A DNA stretch of 64,000 bases from Hexactinellida sp. DTS-2022 (Eukaryota > Porifera > Hexactinellida): assembly GCA_028753945.1 (NCBI GenBank), contig JAPNXP010000004.1:3472001-3536000 (forward strand), read 5' to 3'. A model generated the notes under the pieces. It made no database searches. It had not been told where the DNA came from and was given only the letters and a program-made list of their open reading frames with translations. The position numbers were made by a program, and so were the translations under genes. Shown piece after piece: positions 34,938 through 45,944 of the stretch (its first letter is position 1; every line of letters starts with the position of its first letter).

Positions 34938-35437
34938 CAGGGTTGTATCAACTCATTTTGAGTTGGCAAAACAACTCATTTTTTGTCTACCAACTCATTC
35001 AAATTTCCTTCACCAACTCAATCAACTCATTCATTTTGCTGTTACCAACTCATTCAACTCATTCAAGAAAATGAGTTGATTCTGCCGACTCATTTCTATT
35101 AAACTAACTGTAACTAACGTATATCTTAAATCTTCAGTTTACTAATACATTTACATCTGCGTAGGTCGGCTCTCAAAAGTGATCCGGCCAAATTTAGATC
35201 CCTACGCATTAATGTTACGAAAAAGTGAAAGTTGTCTGGCCATGGTCGGAAGTAGGGTTGTATCAACCCATTTTGAGTTGACAAAACAACTCATTTTTTG
35301 TCTACCAACTCATTCAACTCATTCATTTTGCTGTCACCAACTCATTCAACTCATTCATTTTGCTGGCACCAACTCATTCAACTCATTCAAGAAAATGAGT
35401 TGATTCTGCCAACTCAAAATGAGTTGATACAACCCTG
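34938..35437. mobile_element. hAT-type element, CAACTCATT family, copy 2
   Basis: 500 bp with CAGGGTTG..CAACCCTG ends and perfect duplication GGGTGCAG (34930-34937, 35438-35445). By eye identical to 41409-41908. Confidence 0.92.
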
Positions 35438-35811
35438 GGGTGCAGTACCCCCTATATCGTGGCTAAATAGACATAGTCTACCCCCCTATAGTGCCTAAAC
35501 AACTTAACATACCCTCAGGGGCGGCCATAGGGGGGGGGGGCGAGTAGGGCGACCGCCCGGGCGCCACTCCTTGGGGGGCGCTTAAGCCCCACCTGGTTTG
35601 TTGCGATCTCATAAAGCGAGCACACCTCTTCAATGTATGAGCTGATTGAGTTACTGGTAGCCTGGTACGATCAAGATTTACAAAGTTCGGCACGCCTGGT
35701 TGCCCAAAATATACAACATTTCCTTTGCGACTATTGTTTGGTTATAACCAGGGTGGAAACAGCTCGAATGTTAACAGCAAATAGCAATTTATGCTGTTAA
35801 CAACAATTTTT

Positions 35812-35926
35812 CAGGGCTTTTCACGAGTAATTTGATTGACTCAAAGACTCGCGTGTCACAATGAATCATAGAGTGAAATGACTCGGTGACTCGAGTTGAA
35901 AAGATCGTGATTCATGAAAAGCCCTG
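35812..35926. mobile_element. hAT-type MITE with GACTC repeats
   Basis: 115 bp. CAGGGCTTTTCACGAG..CATGAAAAGCCCTG; perfect duplication CAATTTTT (35804-35811, 35927-35934). gactc occurs repeatedly inside. Confidence 0.9.
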
Positions 35927-36044
35927 CAATTTTTAATCATTCATATTCTCGATTATAAAGAGAAGTAACTTTCAAATTTATTGTCACAAAAGTGTTGAAG
36001 AATAATGTCATGGAAGTGAAAAAAGTATGGGGGAGATATTACAT

Positions 36045-36344
36045 CAGAATTGCACGCGGGGTGGGTTATCCCACAATTCCGCAGGCTTTGCGGGCCTAAA
36101 TCTTTATTGCAGGACATTGGCTCGCAACAAACCCACAACAACCTGCACAATATGTACTACTCAACGACTAGGAGAGTCAGGTAAGTCAATGACCAATTAA
36201 CACCCACATTGTTAAACTTTATTGATTTACCCCCATTTTACTTTAATTTTAGTATTCTTAGTTTATAACTTCTTGCAATTTGCACTCGGGCCGTGCGGGC
36301 CGCGGACCATTTTCACTTAAAATTTCGGCCCGCGTGTAACACTG
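36045..36344. mobile_element. hAT-type MITE, CGCGGGCC-rich
   Basis: 300 bp. CAGAATTGCACGCGGG..CCCGCGTGTAACACTG; flanks TATTACAT/GATTACAT match at 7 of 8. Inside are gcgggcc motifs on both strands. Confidence 0.8.
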
Positions 36345-36689
36345 GATTACATATGCTACAGCAAGGTGTTCAAATTTCCTTAACAGCTATTAACAAGCTG
36401 TTATTAGCAAATACGAGCCGTTATAACATGAAATTCGAGCTATTTACAGCTACACAAGAGTATTTAAGAGCAAATAAGCGCTGTAAACAGTGTGGTAGAA
36501 TAGGAACTTGGAAAGATTCAAATTCCCTTCGTAGGGCGCGTGCAGAAGGTTGTCCTCGCCCGGGGCGCCAACATTGATTCAGTATTCAGAGTCTTTAGTA
36601 TGCGAATGATAAGATCAAGAGATCTGTATTCGTCTATTACCCATATATTCCCACTTCCTTAGAGCTGGGTATGGGTCCCAGTTTTGGAC

Positions 36690-36808
36690 CAGGGGTGGGC
36701 ATCAGCCCTCCCTAATTTGAGGCTGCCCCCCCTGTGAGTATAAATCCTCATAGAGGTTCCCCCTGAAATACCTCTGCCCTCTGCCGAAAAATCCTGGCTA
36801 TGCCTCTG
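36690..36808. mobile_element. hAT-type MITE
   Basis: 119 bp. CAGGGGTGGGCATCAGCC..CTGGCTATGCCTCTG with perfect duplication TTTTGGAC (36682-36689, 36809-36816). Confidence 0.88.
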
Positions 36809-36936
36809 TTTTGGACAGAGAAATTTTATCAAAGGCCTACTATTTTTCGAAAAAAATATACTAAGTATATTAGCAAAATATCTTCATTATCTCGTAGTTC
36901 TTTTACACTTGAATTGTATAATTATTATATTTGTGG

Positions 36937-37120
36937 TGTCATCATGAAATGGCGCCTAAACAGCTTAACCACAAATCTGAGATTCTCAAAACTTGTTGCA
37001 TTGGACTCGCAGTCTCGCATGGTTGATTACCCCATATACAATGAAAATTATTCCAATAGGAAGCATAGTTTAGCTTAGACTAAAATTACAAAACTGGACT
37101 CTTATTTTTATTTAATGGTC
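36937..37120 (+). repeat. Terminal repeat of P-like family 2, copy 3 (solo)
   Basis: ggtgtcatcatgaaatggcgcctaaac, gcatagtttagcttagactaaaatta, ctggactcttattt: as at 371 and 7031, but with no transposase relic upstream. Confidence 0.5.
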
Positions 37121-37415
37121 GGTTGCATGTGTAGTATATACTATAATGTAGTATACTATATAGTAAGCCATGCTTATCCAATCACACGATCTGTACTTTG
37201 AAACTTCTCGTAGAATCGAAACTGTCTCATTTGGGAGATGAGGAAGTCACGCTGAGTAGCCGTCTGTTTACCATGTGCACAGTGCACCACGATTGCATCA
37301 ATCGTGTTAGACAATGCAGACCCAGGAGGTACTTCAGCCTAAGAGCAGTCGCTACCTATATCGGTTAGATTAAGGAAAAGTCATACCACCTAAGAAAATA
37401 AGGATAATATACGTA

Positions 37416-39176
37416 CCTAGGTAGCCCTCCATTGCGCAAACTATGGGGGGAATGGTGAAGCGCTGTCCGAATGCCTCCATGACCGCCTGGAAAATCTCCA
37501 GGAATTTATTCACATAATATTCGGCGATCTCCACATCAGAAGTTCCCTCACTCCAACAATACGCTGACGAAGCTGTCTAGCTGATTCGTGACGCTCTACT
37601 CGCTTCCACCCTCTTGGGACAGTCGGTAGCTCCAGTCCTAGACCTCCGTCCTCCATCGAGCGCGAATCAAGCGAACAGCTGCGATATAATTCTCGCGCAG
37701 ATTCCTCTGATCCTGCGGAAGTCAATGTCGACAGAAGCAGATTCATCTTTACAGAAATTTAGGTGATCGAGAGCGAAGGGTTCTGAAGTGCGCAATGGGT
37801 GAAGTGGACCAGATGAAACCATTTCTGGATGAGGCGAACCGCGAAGTAGTTTGAGAACTTGCTTAATATCGCAAGGAAAGCTACACTGTCAGAGCGATCC
37901 TTGTTCGTCTCGTCGCGTTCCGTAGCTGGCAAACCAGATCAAAAGACCTTCGTAGTTTTGAAGGAACTTGTCCAGCGAAACCTTGCGGAAAACCCAGCGT
38001 GTCATACACAGATGACGCAACGTTGAGTTGTCGATTTCCTCTCACTGACAGAAGGACTCAAACTGGGCCTCGCGTTTGTGATAGACTTGACGATGCCAAT
38101 ACCTTGCTGAGCGAAAGTGGGCTTGCAGGCGTCTTGGAGAATAAGGTTTAGGCAATGACCGGCACTGTAGGAGTAGACCACTAGAAGAAAGTCTCTCGTG
38201 ATTAGCGTTGCCAAACCTTTGAACTTGCCCCGCACATTCCCAGCTCCATCAAACCCTTGGGATCTGCAGTCATCGAGGCTGAGGTTCACACTGGTAAGAG
38301 CGTTCTTCACAGCGCCTCAAGCCCTCAACACTGGTTTTGTCAACGTGAATGAAGTCCAAAAGAGTTCCATAGGTACGAAGTAGCTTGGCACAATGCGGAT
38401 GCAAACAGACATCTGCTCGTCGTCGTTAGTGATGTCGCTTGTTTCGTCAACCAGAATTCCGAAATCGGGGCAATTCCTGATTCTTTCTAGCATCTTGTTT
38501 ATCGTCAAGCCGTACAAATCTCGATCATGATGTTTTGGCTCTCTGCTGATGTCCAGTTAGTTTTGCGTACAATCCACTCTCGAAGAAACTCACAGCCACT
38601 CCGTTCAACAAGATATAAAATATGTCTAAAACCTCCTTCGTTGGCTTCGTGACCTCGGAATGCAATTCCTTGTCTTGCTGGAGTGCGAATAGTATCAAAA
38701 AAGTTTAATTATCGCCTTGCGGCTTCTTTGCCTCAGTATCTTTGACTGCTTGATGGTGGTGTCAATGATAGATGGTTTAAGGCCCATGAATGTAGCTTGA
38801 GCAGCGCAAGACTCCTTGTGCATTTCGGACTCGTCGTGGCGGACCAGTCCCTCCCCCTTCTCTAGTGCAGTTTCCATGAATCAAAGCTTTGGATGGTGAA
38901 GGCTTCGCGAGTATTCATTGCGCGCCATTTCTTTCCTGAAAGGGAGAACCAATTGCAAACGCTACAGAACGCCTTGTCTACTTTGGGCTTGTACTCAAAC
39001 CACTGGAAACGCTCCTCCCATTGTTCCCGATAGGAGTAACTCTTCTGTCTTTTTGGTGGCCGATCTTCAGTCCCCACAGTCAGCTTACAGACGCTGGATC
39101 CTGGTCCACCTCTTTGTTCAATTGAGTCTTTGGCGGCCTCGACTGGGTCCTCCAACCCTATCTTCTTGATTGGCAC
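37416..39176 (-). pseudogene. hAT transposase relic 1 (ZMYM/DUF4371-like)
   Basis: Minus-strand blocks in hAT order: a TTF/BED-type finger (AFCSVCNWFSLSGKKWRA, near 38985-38940), HDESEMHKESC, the catalytic-core block GILVDETSDITNDDEQM (~38450), CRSQGFDGAGNVRGKFKG and YSAGHCLNLILQDACK (~38255-38120), LAILSKFSNYFAV (~37880), LELPTVPR (~37640), and the C-terminal dimerisation region AEYYVNKFLEIFQAVMEAFGQRF (~37530-37460). Several frameshifts and stops separate them. hAT enzymes make 8-bp target duplications, so an enzyme of this class could have moved the MITEs here, but nothing links this relic to any one of them. Confidence 0.75.
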
Positions 39177-39369
39177 TTTAACTCTGGGTTGCTTTTGGAG
39201 GTAATATAGTGAACTATAAATACTGAAAGGGAACTAAATCAAGAAAAAGATCACACTAATTTACAGTGGTAGGAAATCGCTACCAAAGATACCCCCAGTA
39301 CACCCCAGCCTTCCGACCTTGGGGGGGGGGACCCAACATCGGCGCCTATGGCAGTGGCACCACTGTATG

Positions 39370-40420
39370 ATTTGGCATTCTTAATAAAACCAGTTTCATC
39401 AAGTGGAGTGGCAACTTCAATTTCCTTCATTGTTTTCCCAGGTCCATCATATATCAACCATGTAGAGGGTCTTCTTTAAACACACAATGCTGCTTTGGCA
39501 TCCTCAACTAACTGCTCCACATCAAGTTGGTTGAATTGTGCCAACTGGAATGTTCGAGAATGATTCCCAAGTATAGCAAGACTGTTTGAGAGAATGTAGG
39601 CTTTTCAATTTCATTGCAAAGCCCGTGGGAATTTGCTTCTCCCTCAGCAGCCTCATGCTATAACGTTGCATATACAGCCTTTATGCTTCTCTGAAGAGCA
39701 TCTACTGCATTTTGATGTGACAGCCACCTGTCTCTGTACTGTAGGGCCTTGTAACTTTAAATGAGGTTCATTCAGTGACATTTGCATCTCACAGAGTTCT
39801 GAAGTACGCACAGTACTCCTTGAAAAAAAGATAGATCTGATTCAGAATTCGCTGGAATCTTTGGATCATTGTAGTTGCATTACTAGCATCACAGGCTGTA
39901 AGAGATAACCTGTGTAATACAGTGTGTAGCGATGAATGTACATAGGTACTTGCTTGATCCTAGTCACCACACCCTGTCACATCCCACCATGACTTTCAGC
40001 ACTGAGCCTATCAGTGCTGAAAGCTAGTAGTATACACAGCTCTCTCAAATCTGAAAATTTTGTGGAATGGGATATTTCATGTTTTTGAGATAGTCATGCA
40101 ACGAGCATAGCATCACAAAAGGGAAATTCGACTACTGTCAGTATGTTACTTATTTCCACCATGCGTAAAGCACCATGCGGTAAAGCATAAAGTAGACTTA
40201 TTAGCTACTCTGGTCTCCCACCCCTGATAAATCATCTCACTATCTGCGCGAGCTATGCACGACTCATGTCTCCGAAGTTTGTCAGGTCTATTTCCTGCAT
40301 ATGGCATATTAATAAACACTCCCGAACGGCTTCGAACTTCGTGTTTATTGTGAATACAATACTTACAGGAAGGCCATCTTCTTTCAGCAATAGCTTTCAA
40401 CAATGAGATAATTAGATAAT
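39370..40420 (-). pseudogene. hAT transposase relic 2 (ZNF862-like)
   Basis: Minus-strand pieces: SCKYCIHNKHEVRSRSGVF and NRPDKLRRHESCIARA (zinc-finger region with C..C and H..C spacing, ~40375-40250), then after broken sequence LCEMQMSLNEPHLKLQ, WLSHQNAVDALQRSIKAVYATL (~39740-39670), HEAAEGEAN and PTFSQTVLLYLG. 'RWLSH..AV..L..' is characteristic of ZNF862/KIAA1586-type hAT proteins. It differs from relic 1, immediately upstream in the same orientation. Much of the core is missing or unreadable. Confidence 0.6.
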
Positions 40421-40568
40421 TAGAAAATAATTTTTCTAAGCTAATTATCTCATTACTCAAAGTTAATGAAGTAAAGCATAAATGATGTATTAACAATGAA
40501 TAGGAAGTTACCTATCCCGGATAGATCAGAACTAGCCCAGTTTACATAAAATTGATAGTCTTTGAGCT

Positions 40569-40784
40569 GGTATGCTGGAAATGGTTCGAAAAACCAAAAC
40601 CGGAAATTGTTCGAAAAACCAAAATAGGAAATAGTTCGAATTTTTTAGTGTTGCTACACCATGGATTTGAGAAAATCCCGGCTTGAATCCATGGTCCAAC
40701 AATACAAAAATGAAATTCGAACTATTTCCTTTTTTGTTCGAACTATTTCCTATTTTGAAAAATTCGAACCATTTCCGCATTACC
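40569..40784. mobile_element. MULE-like MITE with 9-bp duplication
   Basis: 216 bp. GGTATGCTGGAAATGGTTCG.. answered by CGAACCATTTCCGCATTACC. Perfect 9-bp duplication CTTTGAGCT (40560-40568, 40785-40793), the length typical of Mutator-like elements. Each arm has three ggaaat.gttcgaa units. Confidence 0.8.
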
Positions 40785-40814
40785 CTTTGAGCTATGGTTC
40801 ATTTTAGGAAATAT

Positions 40815-40964
40815 CAGAGGCGGCGCCAGCATTTTCAGGTAGGGGAGCTCAGGGGGGGCCAGGGGGAATTTCAGGGGGACACACTGTACAACAATGTTAT
40901 TCTAGGGTGGGGCAGCCTCAAAAGGGGGCATTGGCCTATCTGGCCCCCCCTGGCGTCGCCACTG
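40815..40964. mobile_element. hAT-type MITE
   Basis: 150 bp. CAGAGGCGGCGCCAGC..CTGGCGTCGCCACTG with perfect duplication GGAAATAT (40807-40814, 40965-40972). Ends similar to 26108-26426. Confidence 0.9.
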
Positions 40965-41122
40965 GGAAATATACATATCCCTGGAAACCGAGGAATGTGT
41001 CAACATACCATTTATAATTTCAATATATTCTTTCAACAAGCCCTGGGCATCACCATGTTCAAATCTTGAACAATTATAACGCGTTTAACTATGGTAAAAG
41101 CAGGTTATTAAAACACGATATT

Positions 41123-41950
41123 CATACCTGCCAACCTATTTGAGATATATCCCTGTACGAGGCTCCTATTTCCCCCTGTACATTAGCCAAAATCCCTGTA
41201 CACCCAAAAAAATCTTTCTTGTAAAGGTTAAAACAATAGTTTATATATACTGTAAAGGGAATTCCTGTATGCTCGAATAGGAACAGATTATTTAACGAAA
41301 CAAAATGCTATATTTAGATGGTGTAGACATGTTTAGGTAGTAATAGACTGACAATCAATAATTTTTCCCTAGATAAGAATCCCTGTACAAATTTAAAAAT
41401 CCCTGTACCAGGGTTGTATCAACTCATTTTGAGTTGGCAAAACAACTCATTTTTTGTCTACCAACTCATTCAAATTTCCTTCACCAACTCAATCAACTCA
41501 TTCATTTTGCTGTTACCAACTCATTCAACTCATTCAAGAAAATGAGTTGATTCTGCCGACTCATTTCTATTAAACTAACTGTAACTAACGTATATCTTAA
41601 ATCTTCAGTTTACTAATACATTTACATCTGCGTAGGTCGGCTCTCAAAAGTGATCCGGCCAAATTTAGATCCCTACGCATTAATGTTACGAAAAAGTGAA
41701 AGTTGTCTGGCCATGGTCGGAAGTAGGGTTGTATCAACCCATTTTGAGTTGACAAAACAACTCATTTTTTGTCTACCAACTCATTCAACTCATTCATTTT
41801 GCTGTCACCAACTCATTCAACTCATTCATTTTGCTGGCACCAACTCATTCAACTCATTCAAGAAAATGAGTTGATTCTGCCAACTCAAAATGAGTTGATA
41901 CAACCCTGCCCTGTACTGTACAGGGAATCCCTGTACGGTTGGCAGGTATG
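41123..41950. mobile_element. CCCTGTAC-repeat element, copy 2 (interrupted)
   Basis: CATACCTGCCAACC..GGTTGGCAGGTATG with many (a)tccctgtac units. The flanks share gatatt. The CAACTCATT element 41409-41908 has inserted into one of its ccctgtac units, using it as target. Confidence 0.75.
41409..41908. mobile_element. hAT-type element, CAACTCATT family, copy 3
   Basis: 500 bp with CAGGGTTG..CAACCCTG ends and perfect duplication CCCTGTAC (41401-41408, 41909-41916). Apparently identical to 34938-35437. Confidence 0.92.
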
Positions 41951-42032
41951 GATATTTCGCAACCAAAATAGCGATTACGTAATCATATGGTGAAATAGCA
42001 CAATTCTGAAGGATGCTATGTATAGTAGTCTA

Positions 42033-43310
42033 GGGTGTCCCAAAAAAATCGAATTTTTGAAATGTTTATGGGGGACCCCCTAGGAAGTTTCTATGTGTCA
42101 TAAAATGATTGTGGAAAAAATTTCAGGTTTTTATGAACTGATTTAGGGGTCCCGCAATGGCTTCGTAAAATATATTTTTACACCTGTTTTTTGACAATTT
42201 CAAATTTAATTTTTTGCTAGAAACTTGCTTTAACCGTAAACTGCCTAATCGCCACACAGTGTGGCAGTCCCAAAAGACGTAGTAAATATTCTCCAAATTT
42301 CAAAAGATTTCCGATTTAAACAAGTTTTTATATTCTCTATCGATTTCAATCATAAAAAGATTTTTGAAATTTCAAGATGATGACATAGCATAAAAGCGAC
42401 ATCTGCCACTTGAATTAGAAAAATCAAAATGTAAACTTTGGCTGTGCAAACTATGTTAGTTATGGAATTCAATGTATAGTCCCTTTTTAAAATGCTTTAC
42501 TCATGTCTTTATAGAGAATTTTCTTACATTTTTTTGTCATCCATGGTTCAAAAAAACAAACTTTAGTAGTTTTAATATATTGATGTTACTTCAGTAGTAT
42601 GCGTCCGAATCGTTTGAAATATGTTTTCCAAAATGGAATATTATGGCTCCACATGATGCAGTTACCAAAGTTAGACAAACTTCCTTTATTCTTAGCATTT
42701 TTCGTTTCAAAGAAAAATTGTTTGTCACCATTTTGGACAAAATACTGAACAAAATTTTTCCAAATTTTTTTATTGTTGACAAAATATGACTGTCTTGATG
42801 TCTTTTGAATATAGAAGTTCATTCTTTTTATTCAAAAGAATTGTAGTGAATTCGAAATTCATGAAAAAGCTTTCGGCAGTTTTCAGTTAAAAGGCTAACC
42901 TGGGTGAATTGACCATGCAGATTTCAGATTTACCATCGGAAATTTGTTATCTTGTGTACATACGGAACTGAATTTTCTGAATACACAACAACCGTAATAT
43001 GGAGGAAACCTTGCTATTGAAACACAATTTTTTTAAATATGAATTGTACAGATAACAAATTTCTGATAGTGAATCTGAAATCTACGTGGTCGATTCACCC
43101 AGGTTAGCCTTTTAAAGCAAGTTTCTAGCAAAAAATTAAATTTGAAATTGTCAAAAAACAGGTGTAAATATAATTTACGAAGCCATTGCGGGACCCCTAA
43201 TTCAGTTCATAAAAACCTGAAATTTTTTCCACAATCATTTTATGACACATAGAAACTTCCTAGGGGGTCCCCCATAAAAATTTCAAAAATACAATTTTTT
43301 TGGGACACCC
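42033..43310. mobile_element. mariner/Tc1-like element with ~200-bp TIRs
   Basis: GGGTGTCCCAAAAAAAT.. and its inverse, between TA dinucleotides (42031-42032, 43311-43312). The arms share atgggggaccccctagg, aacttcctatgtgtcat-like and ggggtcccgcaatgg blocks out to about 200 bp. A second inverted pair lies inside (aaaggctaacctgggtgaat at ~42890 and its inverse at ~43090). No transposase ORF. Confidence 0.75.
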
Positions 43311-43706
43311 TACATGATTGTCATTGTATACCTTGATACCAAGTTCCTATACAGTTATTGTACCTTATAACGTCTATCATTACAAGTTATGGAGATCAAT
43401 TTAAATAACCTATTTATCAATGAACTTTAAGTAATCCATGGTCCCGAAAAATATACTCAGTGGTATGGCATTATATATAGAACTTATAATAGAAGGTCAC
43501 GTGTAATATTATTTGAAAATGGCAGGAGTGTTGCGATCGAAAGAATCTCGATAGATAATTTTCTAGAATAATTACCCCACAAAATAACCGAGTAATTCGC
43601 GTTTTTCTTAAGGGTCTAAATATTTAGAGCCCGCATTAGGCACTATGTGTGTACCCTGCTACTACAATATCCTGGCGAGAATCCTGGTCAGATTAGGCAC
43701 TGTATA

Positions 43707-44441
43707 TCTATATTATTAAATCTCGATTGTTGTTTGTGTGTTTGTTTGTTTGTTTGTCCGGATTGTATTAAAGTGATGGGGAATAGAACCGCATTTATAT
43801 ATGAGATATAAACTAACTTTCAAATGTTATAATTGGTGAACAAATGTTATAAGGGGTAAACAAGTATGCTGATTTCGAATTTCGCATTTACAAATTTCTA
43901 ATATGAATATTTATTGTTGTTGCTTACACAAAATAGGTAAACAAAAAATGAAAATTCAAAATCAACCTAGAAGTTAGCTTTCAAACGGGTATTATAGGTA
44001 AACAAGTATGCTGAACACTAATTTCGCGTTTAAAAATTTCTATTATTATATTTGTTGTTGTTGTTTACACAAAATAGGTAAACAAATAAATGAAATCCAA
44101 AATCAACCTAGAAGTTAGCTTTCAACGGGTATTCTAGGTAAACAAGTATGCTGAACACGAATTTCGCGGATGAAAATTTCTATTATTAATATTTGTTGTT
44201 GTTGTTTCACAAAATAGGTAACAAATTAATGATAATTCAATTTCAACCTAGAAGTTAGCTTCTGACGGATATTATTGGTAAACAAGTTTAAACTATGGAA
44301 AATGGCAGAAAGGGATGTATATAACGTCCCTTTCTTCCATTTTCCATGGCAGAAAGGGTGAGGAGTAAGGCCGCACAGCGGCCGTTAACTTGAGGTGCGT
44401 AGCACCGATCCGTCGCAAAGCGACCGAGACCGAAGGGCTCG
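43707..44441 (+). mobile_element. Helitron-like non-autonomous element, copy 2
   Basis: 735 bp from TCTATATTATTAAATCTCGA to GGGCTCG, between A43706 and T44442. Three to four minisatellite units; 3' hairpins gtgcgtagcac and gtcgcaaagcgac. Uninterrupted relative of 13195-14176. Confidence 0.8.
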
Positions 44442-44594
44442 TTTATAATTAATTTATTATTATTCACAGTGAATTTTTAAGTCAAACAAGTTCCTTTTAA
44501 ATTATTTTACTTGCTTTAATCCATTGTACTGAAATACTAAAATCAATAGAAGTCTCCACGTATTCACAAGTGGAATTAATATAATTACTAGCGA

Positions 44595-44754
44595 CAGGGC
44601 TGTAGGAAGCCGCCCCCCGAACCCCCCGGCCGGGGGGCCCCCGCATTTAGGGGGCCCCATAAATTAATATAACAAAATTATTTTTATTCATTCCTATGTA
44701 AGGGCCCCTAAAGGGGTCCGGGGGGGAGCCCCAGGATACATAGCTACGGCCCTA
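44595..44754. mobile_element. hAT-type MITE, G/C-homopolymer rich
   Basis: 160 bp. CAGGGCTGTAG..CTACGGCCCTA with duplication ACTAGCGA/ACTAGCGC (7 of 8). It inserted at the edge of repeat R-A copy 3. Confidence 0.75.
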
Positions 44755-45090
44755 ACTAGCGCGCTTCGCTTGCTAGGTCGCTTAGCGACAGAACACAAGC
44801 ACACACCAACCGCTTCGCGGTTAGTGTGTAGTTTATACACTTCTAACATCGATTATAAAGCGTAAATAGGCCTAAATAGTCAAATTTAACAATGTTAAAT
44901 TTTAGTGATTACGTGATTATGCGACAATGAGTAACCGTATTGGCAATCTGGTGTGACCAACGTGTCCGCATCATTAATGTCCATGTTCTATTAAATTTTC
45001 AGATTTTTATCACTTAGAGGGCGGGAATTAAGTGAATTTTGAGGGTTTTCGAAATGTAACAATGACGTCATAACTTGTCGAGGTTTTTTT
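44755..45090 (+). repeat. Dispersed repeat R-A, copy 3
   Basis: actagcgcgcttcgcttgct, tagtgattacgtgattatgcgac, cttagagggcgggaattaag, aatgacgtcataacttgtcga; parallels 11437-11725 and 33345-33795. Confidence 0.6.
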
Positions 45091-45343
45091 GATTTATTTT
45101 TTGATTTTTTGAATGAAATCGATAGAAAGTACAAAACCATGTCTAAATCCGAATTTTCTTGAAATTTGAATTATTTGATCGACCTGTTTTCCTCTTGTTA
45201 CAACGTGTATCAGTTAGGCAGTCTACAGTTAAATGTGAATATTTATCTTCAAAAACCAATAGATCGTTGTCACAGTACAAAATTACCCCTGTATACAAAT
45301 TTTCAGCATTCTGGGACTCGTAGTCTTTCCAATTAGTTCTGGA

Positions 45344-45718
45344 CAGGCATGGGGTCAAGCCCCAAAGGGCTTAAGCCCTTTGGACTTAAGCCCATTTTTG
45401 AGAGGGCTTAAATCCGGACTTAAGTCTTCCTTTAACAAAAGGGCTTAATTCCGGACTTGGACTTAATCCCTTTATAGATGAGCTTCAAGCCCTTTTTCAA
45501 GCTCTTTTCAAGGCACTTATTCAATAAAATACGGTATGGATTTCTAAATAATTAGAGTAAAAGACTTAAGTCCGAACTTAAGCCCTGTATTAAGGGCTTG
45601 AGCTTGGATTTAAGCCCTTTTTGAAAAAGGGCTTAGAAAAAGGGCTTGGGCTTAAGCCCTTCTGATAAGGGATGGGCTTGGACTTAAGCCCTTTTGAAAG
45701 GGCTTGACCCCATGTCTG
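45344..45718. mobile_element. hAT-type element filled with CTTAAGCCC repeats
   Basis: 375 bp. CAGGCATGGGGTCAAGCCC..GGGCTTGACCCCATGTCTG, with more than a dozen gggcttaagccc/ggacttaag units on both strands. Flanks gttctgga/cttctgga (7 of 8) are offset by two bases on the right. Confidence 0.8.
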
Positions 45719-45761
45719 AACTTCTGGACAAACAAACACACAAACAAACAAACAATGTATA

Positions 45762-45944
45762 CAGTCAACTCCGCTTAATAGAGCACCGGTTAATTGGTTT
45801 ATCCCCTTAATCGGGTAAAAATTTCACAGGATTTATAGGACAGAATTACAGTTTGGCTTACAATATTTCGGTTAATCGGTTTCTCCGCATAATCGGGTCA
45901 AAACAACCTGGTCCCGAGGTGGCTCTATTAAGCGGAGTTGACTG
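45762..45944. mobile_element. pogo/Tc1-like MITE, CCGCTTAATAGAG family
   Basis: 183 bp. CAGTCAACTCCGCTTAATAG..CTATTAAGCGGAGTTGACTG between TA dinucleotides; internal ggttaatcggtt motifs. Confidence 0.88.

Noticed and set aside
34831-35498. ORFs rich in THSTHSF / NSFNSF residues
   Set aside because: They are translations of CAACTCATT repeats within a MITE; the same peptides appear in the other copies and in several frames.
39267-39365. TA-flanked CAGTGGT..ACCACTG MITE in hAT relic 2
   Set aside because: Only about 7 bp of TIR match and the TA flanks could be chance.
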